Virus record (IMG/VR): IMGVR_UViG_3300032893_000159
Location: 1-38,827 of that record
Reading direction: 5' to 3' (one strand)
DNA from: a virus
DNA length: 38,827 bases
Numbering within the stretch: position 1 is the stretch's first letter; every line of letters starts with the position of its first letter. The position numbers and the translations under genes are program-made. This document shows positions 17,555 through 26,578 of this stretch, one piece after another. Below the pieces are notes generated by a model. It worked only from the letters and a program-made list of their open reading frames with translations. It made no database searches and was not told where the DNA came from.

Positions 17555-20446
17555 ATGCCTAAGCTAATAAACATTTCTAATAACCTTCCTGAAGAAGTAC
17601 CAGAAGAAAACATAGGGCATGCGTTTCTTTCTGGAACTCATGACATTCCCGCTGGGCAAAGGGTAAATCTTGTAGATTCAAATGGGGAAATGCAAAGCGT
17701 AGATGCTTCTGAAGTTGTCCCTTCGATCACAAAAGGGGGCTTTAAATTTCCAACTTCCAGTCAACTTAATGAAGCTAGACTCAATGCAAAATATGGAGAA
17801 GGTCCAGGAAATGCTGCTGCTGCTTTTGTTGCGGGCATGGGTCGTGGCGCGACCTTCGGAGCTAGCGATGTTCTGGCTCCAGCGATGGGACTAACAACCC
17901 AGGAAGCCTTAAGAGAAAGAAGAAAGCGCTTCCCAGGAACTAGCATGGCTGGAGAGCTAACTGGAGTCGGTGCATCTCTAGCGCTAGCTCCTGAACTTAG
18001 CCCTGCAGGTGTTGTATCTGGCTTAGGCACAGGCATTGAAGGAGCGATTGGAGATACTTTAGCTGCAAAGGCTTTAGCATCTGGAGCTGAAGGAGCTATT
18101 TATGGAGCTGGCAATGTTTTGTCAGATGCAGCGCTCGGAGATCCTAATCTTACCGGCCAAAGGATAGCTGCAGAAATAGGCTTAGGCGGTATTCTCGGGG
18201 GCACCTTAGGAGCTGGGTTTGGCTTAGCTGGAAAGGGGTTCACGGCTGCGAGAGAGCTTTTTCCAAAAATAGGTCAAGAAGCAGCCGAAGAAGCTGCTCC
18301 CAAAGTCGGCGAAACAATGGCTGGCATTCAATCTGATATGACTGCTGCTGGGTTAAAGCCTGAACCGGGTGATCTTCTTGGTTCAATGGATCAGCTAAAT
18401 TATTCTGAAAGTGACAAAAAATCTGTTTTTGATGGTCTTACTAAGTTAAAGAAAAATGCCGATGAAATTCAAGAAGCCGCTGAAAGGCTTGGAGCTCCTG
18501 CTCCAGAGGGAATGCTCTCTGATTCCAACTTTGTGCAAAAGCTAGATTCTAGCTTAACGAAAAATCCCAGTGTCATTGGAATAAAAAGAGATCAACTCTA
18601 TAGACAAGGCTTTAACGCAGTTGAGAATGCAGTTGACGGGGCTTTGGCTACTAGCACGAATATGACTGAGAATGAAGCGGGTCATGTCATTCAAGATGGC
18701 CTAACTTCAGAACTAAGAAAAGAATATGAACCGATTCAAGAAATGTACAATTCCATAAAGGAGCGCACGCAAACTATTCCGATACGACCAGGAACTCGAA
18801 CACGCGCAGCTAATAGCATAATGGAAATTGAAGGCATTGCAGATTCCCCTAGTTCACCACAGTATCAGCTAGCAAAAAGTGTTTCAGAAGAGTTGAAAAA
18901 TTTAGAAGATGTGGACGCAATAAAACGGTACAAAAAAATCTTGTCTGAAAGGGCATATGGGCAGCCACAACTGAAGCGAGTGACAGGCATTATTCAAGAC
19001 AAGCTTTCTCAATTGGAGGAAAGCTCCATCATTTCTCATGGTAAAAATTTGCTTGATTCAGATGAATCCGCAAGGCTTATCAATGCCATTGGTGAAGCTA
19101 AAGCGACGTATAAAACCTTTAGAGAAAAGCTAAATGACATTGGAGAGCTAACTGGAAAAAGAAAAGTTTATGGGCCAGAAGACCTCTTAACGCATATTGA
19201 AAACATGACCCCAGAGAAGCTAACAAACAAGCTTTTCGACAAGAAAAACGCCGACTCACTAAAGTTTTTTCAGGAAAACTTTCCAGAGCAAATGAAGATT
19301 TTAACAGACCTTCAAAAAAACAAGATTAGACAAGCCCCAGGTGTTTTTAAAGATGGAAGAATTCTACCCAATGGGGTGATCAGACAAGTCGATAAGTTGA
19401 GCCCAGAAGCCAAAAAGATAATTTTTTCAGAAGGTGACTTACAAAAGCTAACCGATGCAAAAACTTGGATGCAAGCAGTTCCAAAAGACATAAACCCTTC
19501 AGGAACGGATCAAGCATCTGCAATGACAAGATTTTTTGAGGGGCCCCTGTCTGCAGCTGCCATAACCGCATCTGATTATGGAAAGCTAAAGCTTATTGAA
19601 ACTTTGGCTGCAAAGCATGGCGGAGCCGATGCTGCTAAGATTCAAACACTCATAAAGCTCGAAAAGACCGCTCTTCAAAGTGCTAAACGAGTAGCTGATG
19701 GGGTGAATACGATATTTAAAGCTGGAGAAAACATAGCCCCATTTATTGGAGCGAAGATAGCACAGCAGACTCAAAGCGAAAAAGATGAATCTAAGGAAAA
19801 AACCATACGCACATTTGAAAAGCGGCGCAAGCAGCTTGAATTGATGGCTTCCAATCCAGATGTTTTGATCGATAGGCTTGGAAAAGCTACTCAGGGAATT
19901 TCTGAGCATGCTCCTAATGTGGCTCAAAGCATTCAGGCTACTACAAGTAGAGGCGTGCAGTTTTTGCAGAGTAAACTTCCAAAGCTTCAAAAAGCTGCTC
20001 CAATGGCTCCAGAGCCAGAGCCCACTGAGGCACAAATTGCAGAATTTAATAAGTACATGACAGTTGTTCAAAGGCCTCTTTCAGTCTTGGATCAGATCAA
20101 AAATGGAACACTAAGTCAGCATTCTGTGGAGGCTATTTCTACAGTTCATCCAGATCTTTATCAGTCCATCAAATCAGAAATTTTTGATAAGATCACTGAC
20201 AACAAAGTTGAACTTCCATATCGCACAAAGGCGATGTTAAGCATGTTCACTGGTCAGCCATTAGTGGCGTCACTGATACCTCAGAATGTGCTGGCCAATC
20301 AGATGTCTTATGCAATGCCTTCGGCACAAAATCCGGATGGAATGGCTGCTCCAAGAAAACCGACACAAAAAGGTTTGGAAAAACTCTCTCTGGCAGATAG
20401 ATTACTCACGCCGATGCAACGATCTAGCGAACGGGGTGGGGAATGA
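17555..20446 (+). CDS. Large internal virion/ejection protein, 963 aa
   Basis: Directly after the previous stop. The N-terminal 260 residues contain long Gly/Ala-rich hydrophobic stretches (AAAFVAGMGRGATFGASDVLAP; IGLGGILGGTLGAGFGLAGKG) able to enter membranes. The middle and C-terminus are long helices rich in Lys/Glu. Together with the two upstream genes it matches the podovirus pattern of internal core proteins ejected before DNA. No lysozyme or protease signature is apparent. Ends with an ATGA overlap to the membrane-protein gene. Confidence 0.72.
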   Translation: MPKLINISNNLPEEVPEENIGHAFLSGTHDIPAGQRVNLVDSNGEMQSVDASEVVPSITKGGFKFPTSSQLNEARLNAKYGEGPGNAAAAFVAGMGRGATFGASDVLAPAMGLTTQEALRERRKRFPGTSMAGELTGVGASLALAPELSPAGVVSGLGTGIEGAIGDTLAAKALASGAEGAIYGAGNVLSDAALGDPNLTGQRIAAEIGLGGILGGTLGAGFGLAGKGFTAARELFPKIGQEAAEEAAPKVGETMAGIQSDMTAAGLKPEPGDLLGSMDQLNYSESDKKSVFDGLTKLKKNADEIQEAAERLGAPAPEGMLSDSNFVQKLDSSLTKNPSVIGIKRDQLYRQGFNAVENAVDGALATSTNMTENEAGHVIQDGLTSELRKEYEPIQEMYNSIKERTQTIPIRPGTRTRAANSIMEIEGIADSPSSPQYQLAKSVSEELKNLEDVDAIKRYKKILSERAYGQPQLKRVTGIIQDKLSQLEESSIISHGKNLLDSDESARLINAIGEAKATYKTFREKLNDIGELTGKRKVYGPEDLLTHIENMTPEKLTNKLFDKKNADSLKFFQENFPEQMKILTDLQKNKIRQAPGVFKDGRILPNGVIRQVDKLSPEAKKIIFSEGDLQKLTDAKTWMQAVPKDINPSGTDQASAMTRFFEGPLSAAAITASDYGKLKLIETLAAKHGGADAAKIQTLIKLEKTALQSAKRVADGVNTIFKAGENIAPFIGAKIAQQTQSEKDESKEKTIRTFEKRRKQLELMASNPDVLIDRLGKATQGISEHAPNVAQSIQATTSRGVQFLQSKLPKLQKAAPMAPEPEPTEAQIAEFNKYMTVVQRPLSVLDQIKNGTLSQHSVEAISTVHPDLYQSIKSEIFDKITDNKVELPYRTKAMLSMFTGQPLVASLIPQNVLANQMSYAMPSAQNPDGMAAPRKPTQKGLEKLSLADRLLTPMQRSSERGGE

Positions 20447-21534
20447 CCGCAGTGCTTCTATATCTGTCTCAAAGTCTTCATTGGAATGGCGATTATGTGC
20501 TTCTTCAATGGTTTCTGGGCTTATCAGTAGCGTTTGGGTTTCTATCGTTAAAGATATGGGAAAAGCTTCATTGGTTGCCTGCAGTTTCATTTTTCTACTT
20601 TGCGGAGAATGCTCTTTACTCTGGTTTTTATAGGTACCAGGCTGATCATTATGGTCAATATCTTTCCAATAGCTCGCTTGTATGTCTTGTTTGCGTTTGT
20701 GCTCTAATCGCTTTCGGGCTCAGCGCAGATGACTGGACTAAGAAAGCAGTCTTAGCACTGCTTCCCATCTATGGACTTTTGAATTCTATTTACGTGATCG
20801 TTGGAGCTATTACAGGGCATGGGCTTCTTATAGAAGGTGTGGGGTTCTCTGGTTTTGAGAACTACAGTGGCATGAATGGAGTTTCTATAGCTCTTTCAAT
20901 GCCTTTTTGGATAAAAAAGTGCAAGCGCTGGTGGATCTACTTTCTTGTGTGTCTTGCGGCTTTAGTACTTTCTCAGTCGACGATATCGTACGGAGTTCTA
21001 GGTATTGGGCTTATAGCTTATTGGATCTGTGATCACAAAAACCCGTTAGAGGCATTTGTGTGTGTGTTGTGGATTCCTGCACTGATGGCTATTTTTGAGA
21101 AAAAACACATCTTAAATTCATCGCACAGATTTCAGGCTTACAAAGTTTTTCTTGGCGCGTGGTGGCGAAACGCAGAACATTTCTTAGGCTCTGGCTTTGG
21201 CACGTTTCAAGTAATAGGGCCTATTATTCAAGACAACACAGGCTTTATGATTTCTCCAGATCATCACTACTATTGGATTTGGATGCACAGTGATTGGCTT
21301 CAGACACTTTTTGAGGGGGGTTATGTGGGGCTAGCGCTTATGGGGGGGCTGGCCCTGCATGTTCTCTACAAGCTCTACAAGCTTAAAGACGTGAAGGTCT
21401 TCTCATTAGCTTCTGGGCTGTGTGCGGCTGGAGTTTTTGACTTTCCCTTGAGATACTTAAGTTTGAGCTTACTAGCAGTTCTAACGGTGAGGGTTGCATA
21501 TGAAAAACGTTCTGACGCCTATAACTCTTATTAA
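20443..21534 (+). CDS. O-antigen polymerase/ligase-like membrane protein (Wzy/WaaL type)
   Basis: 363 residues with about 9-10 hydrophobic segments. Two features match the Wzy/WaaL (O-antigen ligase-type) superfamily: FSGFENYSGMNGVSIALSMPF (about 135-155), resembling their G-F-x-N-x-N loop, and the late periplasmic loop GSGFGTF (249-255) followed by HSDWLQTLFEGGYVGLAL (282-299), close to the H-N-D-x-L-Q-x-x-E-x-G pattern with its key His. Such enzymes polymerize or transfer lipid-linked glycans at the inner membrane. It is translationally coupled (ATGA) to the ejection protein and overlaps the next structural gene by 35 bases, so it is co-expressed late. Host serotype change or virion/receptor modification are possible roles. 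Confidence 0.72.
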   Translation: MTAVLLYLSQSLHWNGDYVLLQWFLGLSVAFGFLSLKIWEKLHWLPAVSFFYFAENALYSGFYRYQADHYGQYLSNSSLVCLVCVCALIAFGLSADDWTKKAVLALLPIYGLLNSIYVIVGAITGHGLLIEGVGFSGFENYSGMNGVSIALSMPFWIKKCKRWWIYFLVCLAALVLSQSTISYGVLGIGLIAYWICDHKNPLEAFVCVLWIPALMAIFEKKHILNSSHRFQAYKVFLGAWWRNAEHFLGSGFGTFQVIGPIIQDNTGFMISPDHHYYWIWMHSDWLQTLFEGGYVGLALMGGLALHVLYKLYKLKDVKVFSLASGLCAAGVFDFPLRYLSLSLLAVLTVRVAYEKRSDAYNSY

Positions 21535-21835
21535 TGCGGGAAGCATGGCTGGAAACCTGACCTCTGCAGCTATAGACACCACGTTTTTGGATGATATGGG
21601 TGTTCACTTCATATGGACTGGCAGTCCCACTGGGACCTTGGCCGTGAATGCGAGTAATGACAATGTGAATTTTTTCGCTCTTACGTTTAATCCAGCGATC
21701 ACGCAGCCAGCTGGATCAGCTAGTAACACGGGGGCTGCGATCATCACATTTCCATGGAAGTGGATTCAGGTGAGTTACACCGCATCTACTGGAAGTGGGA
21801 GTTTAACGGCTCTACTTACAGGAAAGGCTATCTAA
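21500..21835 (+). CDS. Beta-sandwich structural protein, 111 aa
   Basis: Start ATG 21500 has GAGGG at 21489-21493, inside the 3' end of the membrane-protein gene. Sequence has the MAGNLTSAAIDTTFLDDMGVHFIWTG type opening known in phage appendage proteins, followed by alternating strands and ending in TALLTGKA. Likely part of the receptor-binding apparatus. No enzymatic motif. Confidence 0.65.
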   Translation: MKNVLTPITLINAGSMAGNLTSAAIDTTFLDDMGVHFIWTGSPTGTLAVNASNDNVNFFALTFNPAITQPAGSASNTGAAIITFPWKWIQVSYTASTGSGSLTALLTGKAI

Positions 21836-21836
21836 G

Positions 21837-22187
21837 ATGTCTTCAGCGCTTTGGCCCCCTCAACCAAGTATCGCAAATGGAGAAACAAGCTTAGGCACTG
21901 TGTCTTCTGGGTCTGCCACGATAAACTTTGCCAGCACAAATGCTGTTTCACTTACTGTGGGAGCAAACACAACTTTTACAGTGACAGGTGGGCAGACGGG
22001 TGGATGTTACATTTTACGAATCATTCAAGATGGTACAGGCTCTTGGACCTACGCTTGGTCATCTAACGTGAAATTTCCATCCGATGTAACCCCACTTCCT
22101 AGCGGGGCCAACAAGATAGATATGGTCTTTTTGTACTTCAACGGCACTAACTACGACTGTACCTTTTCTGGGAATTATTCTGGATGA
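21837..22187 (+). CDS. Tail fibre/appendage beta protein, 116 aa
   Basis: Beta-rich protein with GGCYILRIIQDGTGSWTYAW and later KIDMVFLYFNGTNYDCTFSG, a pattern repeatedly found in phage fibre C-terminal domains. Starts one base after the previous stop and shares ATGA with the next gene. Receptor-binding accessory role inferred from the cluster. Confidence 0.68.
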   Translation: MSSALWPPQPSIANGETSLGTVSSGSATINFASTNAVSLTVGANTTFTVTGGQTGGCYILRIIQDGTGSWTYAWSSNVKFPSDVTPLPSGANKIDMVFLYFNGTNYDCTFSGNYSG

Positions 22188-22906
22188 GCGTTTTCAATAC
22201 AGTTCAAACCTCTCTTACTGAAGGTCTTGTTGCATTCTATAATTTAGAAGAAGCTATGAGTACCCCACGACTTGACTCTAGTGGAAATAATATCACTTTA
22301 ACCGATGTAGATGCCGTTAGTCAGGTATCTGGGGTAAATTCCACAACTGGAAATGCGGCACATTTTACATCTATTGCTTCTCAGTATTTGGTTTCATCAA
22401 ACTTTGCAATACTGAGCAATATAACAACCACTGTGAGCACCTCGTTTTGGTATTTTAATACCACAACAAACAATTCGACTTTTGTTTGTCTTGGAGAAAC
22501 AACATCTAACTTTGGTTTTTTTGTTGGGGGACAATCAGGAACTAATGGAATTCGCGTATTGTTTAATAACAACATAGGATCAAACTTTGGCAGATATGCG
22601 TTTAGCCAACCTTTTATGCAATGGCACCATGTAGCAGTTAATTACAATGGATCTGGATCTACGAATGCGAACAAGCTGCAAATTTATTATGACAACGTTC
22701 AACAAACAGTGACATTTAACGGTACGATACCATCTTCCATAAGCTATGGAGTTAGTCCGCCATTTGTGAACCTTGGCGGTGTGGCGGGGTTTTTCATGAA
22801 TGGCAGTATGGATTGCGTTGGTATATGGAACAGAAATTTAACGCCGCAAGAAATAGGCATGCTTTATAACGGCGGTAATGCGAGACAGTGTCCCAATCTC
22901 ATATGA
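22184..22906 (+). CDS. LamG/concanavalin A-like lectin domain protein (receptor-binding candidate)
   Basis: 240 residues forming one LamG-like domain: opening EGLVAFYNLEE, LDSSGNNITLTDV, GNAAHFTS, WHHVAVNYNGSG, and a closing MDCVGIWNRNLTPQEIGMLYNGG, the standard C-terminal signature of this fold. LamG domains bind sugars or proteins, so this is the best candidate for the glycan-recognizing tip protein. ATGA overlaps tie it to both neighbours. No catalytic site visible. Confidence 0.82.
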   Translation: MSVFNTVQTSLTEGLVAFYNLEEAMSTPRLDSSGNNITLTDVDAVSQVSGVNSTTGNAAHFTSIASQYLVSSNFAILSNITTTVSTSFWYFNTTTNNSTFVCLGETTSNFGFFVGGQSGTNGIRVLFNNNIGSNFGRYAFSQPFMQWHHVAVNYNGSGSTNANKLQIYYDNVQQTVTFNGTIPSSISYGVSPPFVNLGGVAGFFMNGSMDCVGIWNRNLTPQEIGMLYNGGNARQCPNLI

Positions 22907-23292
22907 GTATTCAAAGTAACATAGACGCAGAAATGATTCCAGTCCTAACAGCTATTGCGAATTTAGAAGAAACATTTTTGCTCGCAAATGATAGATACTG
23001 GCACGGCGCTAACACTATGGTAAATCCCCCGGATGGGACTACAGATTTGGCAGCTGACAACTTATCTGCTTTGGCATGGGGTGAAACACAAAGTTGGAAT
23101 GATCTCTACCCCTCATTCCCGAGCCTTAGGTGTTCTGTCGAAGTTTTTCAGTATATGAGCCCTGCGGGGCCCGGATACTTTGTGATGACGTCTTATGCCG
23201 ATTCTGTGAATTTATATTCTAAGAAAATAAACTTTGGGCCGAATAATTGGTTTGGTGCGGATTGGAATTTTATTCCGCTAGCTGATTTATAG
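22903..23292 (+). CDS. Receptor-module protein, 129 aa
   Basis: Start ATG 22903 (ATGA overlap); the upstream GTG 22888 would only add six residues inside the previous gene. Has an N-terminal helix (AEMIPVLTAIANLEETFLLANDRYW) and an aromatic-rich beta C-terminus. The layout faintly recalls type IV pilin-like head domains but lacks a prepilin signal. Function unknown. Confidence 0.6.
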   Translation: MSIQSNIDAEMIPVLTAIANLEETFLLANDRYWHGANTMVNPPDGTTDLAADNLSALAWGETQSWNDLYPSFPSLRCSVEVFQYMSPAGPGYFVMTSYADSVNLYSKKINFGPNNWFGADWNFIPLADL

Positions 23293-23304
23293 AAAGAGGA
23301 AATT

Positions 23305-23799
23305 ATGCAAAACGTAATTAGTAATAGAGTGTTTACAGTCGCAGTCACCCCAACCATTACGGCAAATTCTGCATACTCGGTAAATTATCAGTTGGGTGGG
23401 TTGCAGACGATACAACTTCCACTAACACCAAGTTGTTCCGCGGTTAAGATATTCAGTGTCCATTCCTTAGATAGTTCGAAGCAGGTATCAAACTACGTTC
23501 TTTATTATTTCAATGCTGCACCGACGATCACTTCCAGTGATCATTCCCCACTTGATATTGCTTACTCTGAACTACAAACAAAAATGTGTGGGTACGATAT
23601 TATAACAAGCGCTACGGCAACAAATGGAGTTCTGGCAAATGTTTTAACCTCATCCACTGGCGCATCAGACACCGGACATTACGTCGGTAAGATAACATCA
23701 AATAAACTTTATGTTATTGCTCAAATTGCAGTGGATACACCAACATACACATCAACCAGCTCTGTTACATTTTTATACAATATTGAGTGTCATTACTAA
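23305..23799 (+). CDS. Distal structural protein, 164 aa
   Basis: Beta-rich, Ser/Thr-rich protein with GAGGAAATT upstream of the ATG. Last gene of the rightward structural cluster; its TAA (23797-23799) overlaps the TAG of the convergent gene on the other strand. Likely fibre or decoration protein. Confidence 0.6.
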   Translation: MQNVISNRVFTVAVTPTITANSAYSVNYQLGGLQTIQLPLTPSCSAVKIFSVHSLDSSKQVSNYVLYYFNAAPTITSSDHSPLDIAYSELQTKMCGYDIITSATATNGVLANVLTSSTGASDTGHYVGKITSNKLYVIAQIAVDTPTYTSTSSVTFLYNIECHY

Positions 23800-23945
23800 C
23801 CAGCTAAGACTTTTTCGATAGCTGCAAGGCGCTGCTGCATTCTTCGAATGCGTATACCTCTAAGAGGTACAAGCTTTTTACAAGCTAGGTGAGCTAGCCT
23901 TCCAAGCATCCATGCGCGAACTGCTTTAAGTGTATCTTGAGACAT
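23796..23945 (-). CDS. Small basic protein, 49 aa
   Basis: Start CAT at 23943-23945 read on the minus strand, with GGAGG seven bases upstream, which itself overlaps the stop of the glycosyltransferase gene. Encodes MSQDTLKAVRAWMLGRLAHL followed by a highly Arg/Lys-rich segment (KKLVPLRGIRIRRMQQRL). Strong ribosome site and tight coupling make it likely to be real. A nucleic-acid or protein-binding role is possible; no known family recognized. Confidence 0.62.
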   Translation of the reverse strand: MSQDTLKAVRAWMLGRLAHLACKKLVPLRGIRIRRMQQRLAAIEKVLAG

Positions 23946-23956
23946 GAGAGATCCTC

Positions 23957-24922
23957 CTAATCACAGATATCGTCTTCATTTCTTTCCAGCATGTACTTTC
24001 TACAATCATGAATGAGTTTTGGGTTTCCGATCACCTTAATAAGCCCTTGAGTATCATGAACCAAGTTAGCAACGGGATCATAGTGATCGTGTATGAGTAT
24101 GTCCCATCTTTCCCGATAGCGGCGGTCTGCCTTTGGGCCATGGTGCTTGTGCTTAATAAAGCCAGGAACATAGCCAAGCTGTCCTTTCGTGTGTCTATAG
24201 GCTAGAAATTGCCAAGCGTATACGAGCTTAAAAAAGTTCGCATTCATCCCAGCCTTGATCGTTCTGTCTGCTTCATTGATAAGAGAAAACGCTTGATGAT
24301 GGTCAGCGCTTCCAAGGATTGCAAAGTCAATCCATTGCTGAACAGCTTCATAGAAATCTCGTCGATAGCACCATGCAAAGCCAGAATGCGCATATTCATA
24401 GGGTTGCGCTGGGTGTGTTTGTTTTGGAACACCTTTTTGGTGCTGATAACAGAAGCTTTTGAAGTGCTTTAGAATTCGTCCGCGAAATCCTAAATCCACG
24501 CAATCGCTCCACGGCTGAATTACACTGTAATCCTGCATTTGATGAAGCGCTTCTTGTGCCCAACCATTGTGGTCAAAAAAGATATCGCAATCAGAAGTAC
24601 AAACGTATTTCCAATCCTGTGGCAAAAGATGCTTCACCGATAAATTCTGCATTGATTCTTTATGCCAAATGGGTTGTGTGGTTCTCAGCTGAAGATGCTG
24701 CGGATTATTGGGATCTGTAACTTCAAAGTGTCTTTCTCCATAAGCGCATTCAACGACGTAAACTTTCGTGTTTGGTGTTGCAAGCATTGCCTCATACCAT
24801 TCTCGAAAGAGTCGGTATCGGCTATTGTAACGCATAGGATTTTCTATAACGCCTATGACGTGAAGAGTGTTGTCGCAAATTAAATCGCCATGTTTTTTAT
24901 GATTGACTAAGTGTTCGCCCAT
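23957..24922 (-). CDS. Glycosyltransferase, GT-A-like fold
   Basis: 321 residues. HVIGVIENPMRYNSRYRLFREW opens the nucleotide-binding half, and DCDIFF (111-116) is the DxD metal/sugar-nucleotide motif. Later PWSDCVDLGFRG and ILGSADHHQAFSL are recognizable from phage glycosyltransferases of this kind. Start ATG 24922 lacks a clear ribosome binding site, so a later start is possible. Transcribed opposite to the structural genes with a small downstream gene. It may modify host surface glycans, DNA or virion proteins; the acceptor is not indicated. Confidence 0.78.
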   Translation of the reverse strand: MGEHLVNHKKHGDLICDNTLHVIGVIENPMRYNSRYRLFREWYEAMLATPNTKVYVVECAYGERHFEVTDPNNPQHLQLRTTQPIWHKESMQNLSVKHLLPQDWKYVCTSDCDIFFDHNGWAQEALHQMQDYSVIQPWSDCVDLGFRGRILKHFKSFCYQHQKGVPKQTHPAQPYEYAHSGFAWCYRRDFYEAVQQWIDFAILGSADHHQAFSLINEADRTIKAGMNANFFKLVYAWQFLAYRHTKGQLGYVPGFIKHKHHGPKADRRYRERWDILIHDHYDPVANLVHDTQGLIKVIGNPKLIHDCRKYMLERNEDDICD

Positions 24923-24943
24923 GTCGGTAATAGTAACACTAAC

Positions 24944-25150
24944 GTGGATTCTTCAGAACTCAACCGATACTTTCCATGGGCCTTTCAAAAGAAATGTGAT
25001 GGCCCCATAATTGGAATTGATGAGTCTACACCTGACGCTCCGCTGATAACTCAAGTAGGTGGAAAGACCTATCACATGAATTTGGATGGAAAAATTGTCA
25101 CGCCGCAGATAATGAGGAATCCGCACTGGCTTCTTGATATACTTAAGTAA
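24944..25150 (+). CDS. Hypothetical protein, 68 aa
   Basis: Divergent from the glycosyltransferase. GTG 24944 avoids overlap; GTG 24911 would extend it over the neighbour's start. Contains GPIIGIDESTPDAPLITQVGG and KTYHMNLDGKIVTPQ, a beta-hairpin-rich small domain. No known family. Start codon uncertain because no good ribosome site is visible. Confidence 0.5.
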   Translation: MDSSELNRYFPWAFQKKCDGPIIGIDESTPDAPLITQVGGKTYHMNLDGKIVTPQIMRNPHWLLDILK

Positions 25151-25170
25151 CCCACAAGGAGTCACAAAAA

Positions 25171-25842
25171 ATGAGAATATTTATCATGTTGATGCTTCTG
25201 TGCGCGTCTGCGTTTTCTGCTGTTAGGCCAGCTAAGATAGTAGCCGACTTTGAAGCGGACATGGAAGACAATGACAATTTGCAAGAAAACGTGAACCAGG
25301 CTCTAGACAGCCTTATCACTTTCACAGTAAAAACTTTAACGGACAACGGCTATGAAATGGACGCATATCAAATTCAAAGTGACTGGTTTTATACTTATAA
25401 CCGCGACGCTTTTGGCACTGTTTCCGATCACGGTATACCTGACCATCCACCATTACTTAAGTGGCTGGACGAGATCATGCAAAAGGTTATTAAGGACATT
25501 GGTAGACCCGCATGCGTCGACTTACACATCTGCGACCTCTACACATTCAACCAAACGATACCTGTAGCTTGGAATGTTTTTAAAGGGCAGTGTAACTTTC
25601 CCATGTCTGTCGCTGGATCTCGAGAAGATGAGAACAGAAGATGCATGGTTACTGATGGAACATTTGATGGTTTATATGCAGTTGTGGTTTTTTGGGTTAC
25701 AGAAGGATCATGCCTTGCAGCGGGAGGAAACATGATCTGTGGTTTGCTCGCTGGAATGTCTGAAGGGATATGCCAAGATTTTGTCTGTGGGCCTTTGGCT
25801 GACAGAATCTATGTGAAAAAGTGTGGAGAAACTATATACTAA
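25171..25842 (+). CDS. Exported cysteine-rich protein, 223 aa
   Basis: Signal peptide MRIFIMLMLLCASAFSA (cleavage likely after residue 17), AAGGAG nine bases before the ATG. The mature part has nine Cys residues, most in the C-terminal half (for example GSCLAAGG, NMICGLL, GICQDFVCGP), as expected for a disulfide-bonded periplasmic or secreted protein. An acidic helical N-terminal segment follows the signal (FEADMEDNDNLQENVNQALD). I recognize no family. Roles such as superinfection exclusion or envelope modification are guesses. Confidence 0.7.
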   Translation: MRIFIMLMLLCASAFSAVRPAKIVADFEADMEDNDNLQENVNQALDSLITFTVKTLTDNGYEMDAYQIQSDWFYTYNRDAFGTVSDHGIPDHPPLLKWLDEIMQKVIKDIGRPACVDLHICDLYTFNQTIPVAWNVFKGQCNFPMSVAGSREDENRRCMVTDGTFDGLYAVVVFWVTEGSCLAAGGNMICGLLAGMSEGICQDFVCGPLADRIYVKKCGETIY

Positions 25843-25860
25843 ATAGAGGGGGTTGACGCC

Positions 25861-26469
25861 ATGCCATATAAAAGTGATGCACAGAGGAAATTTTTCAATG
25901 CTGCTGCTGCTAGAGGGGAAATGCCTCAAAAAACAGTGAATGAGTTTAACAAAGCATCAAAGGGAATGGATCTTCCTGCCAGAGTGAAAAAGTCCGCAGG
26001 TGGCATGATTCGAAACCCAGAAGGGTACATCACAAAGTGGGCAAGTCGTGGCGAAGCTGGTGCAGATAGACCTGGGCTTCACAGAAAGCTTTGGGGCGGT
26101 GGATATGCTGAAGGTGGCAGGTATCACCATGAAGATGAGTTAGCTGAGCATGAAGAGCCGAATATGGATTTTGATGATTTCCCTGAGGAAGATGAAGACG
26201 GTTATGCCTTTGGTGGACCCGTGCATTCTGAAGTCAGAAATGAGAGCGAAGATTTTGATGTAATGGCACAAGACCCAAGACAGCATGATTTTTATGGTCC
26301 AGACAAGGAAAGTCATGCACTGCAAGTGGATCAGCGCAGTGAGTTTGATGAAGAGCCTTCGGCAGATGACAACTCAAACCCATATCAACCTAGAAAAAAG
26401 CAAGTTGTTCATTTAGCTATGGGTGGAAGCCCTTTTATAATGGCTATCAAAGGAAGGCATCGTGGCTAG
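25861..26469 (+). CDS. Phage MPYKSDAQRKFF-type protein, acidic C-terminus
   Basis: The N-terminal MPYKSDAQRKFFNAAAARGE motif occurs in many phage proteins of unknown function. Residues about 95-150 are strongly acidic and carry Gly-Gly turns (YAEGGRY, YAFGGPV) like other proteins here. GAGGGGG precedes the ATG. Probably virion-associated or internal; not demonstrable from sequence. Confidence 0.65.
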   Translation: MPYKSDAQRKFFNAAAARGEMPQKTVNEFNKASKGMDLPARVKKSAGGMIRNPEGYITKWASRGEAGADRPGLHRKLWGGGYAEGGRYHHEDELAEHEEPNMDFDDFPEEDEDGYAFGGPVHSEVRNESEDFDVMAQDPRQHDFYGPDKESHALQVDQRSEFDEEPSADDNSNPYQPRKKQVVHLAMGGSPFIMAIKGRHRG

Positions 26470-26578
26470 TAAAGAGCTTCGCTGTGTGAAATGTGGGTGT
26501 CACATTGCAGGGGTTTATAAGGTTATAAGCCCAGGGCGTGGGATCTGTGGCAAATGCTTAAGAGGCGAGACTAAGTAG
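26462..26578 (+). CDS. Zinc-ribbon micro-protein, 38 aa
   Basis: GTG 26462 with GGAAGG five bases upstream, overlapping the previous stop. Encodes CVKCGCH near the N-terminus and CGKC near the C-terminus, a compact zinc ribbon. Its stop overlaps the convergent RusA gene. Phage zinc-ribbon peptides often regulate host enzymes or transcription; no target can be inferred. Confidence 0.62.
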   Translation: MASKELRCVKCGCHIAGVYKVISPGRGICGKCLRGETK

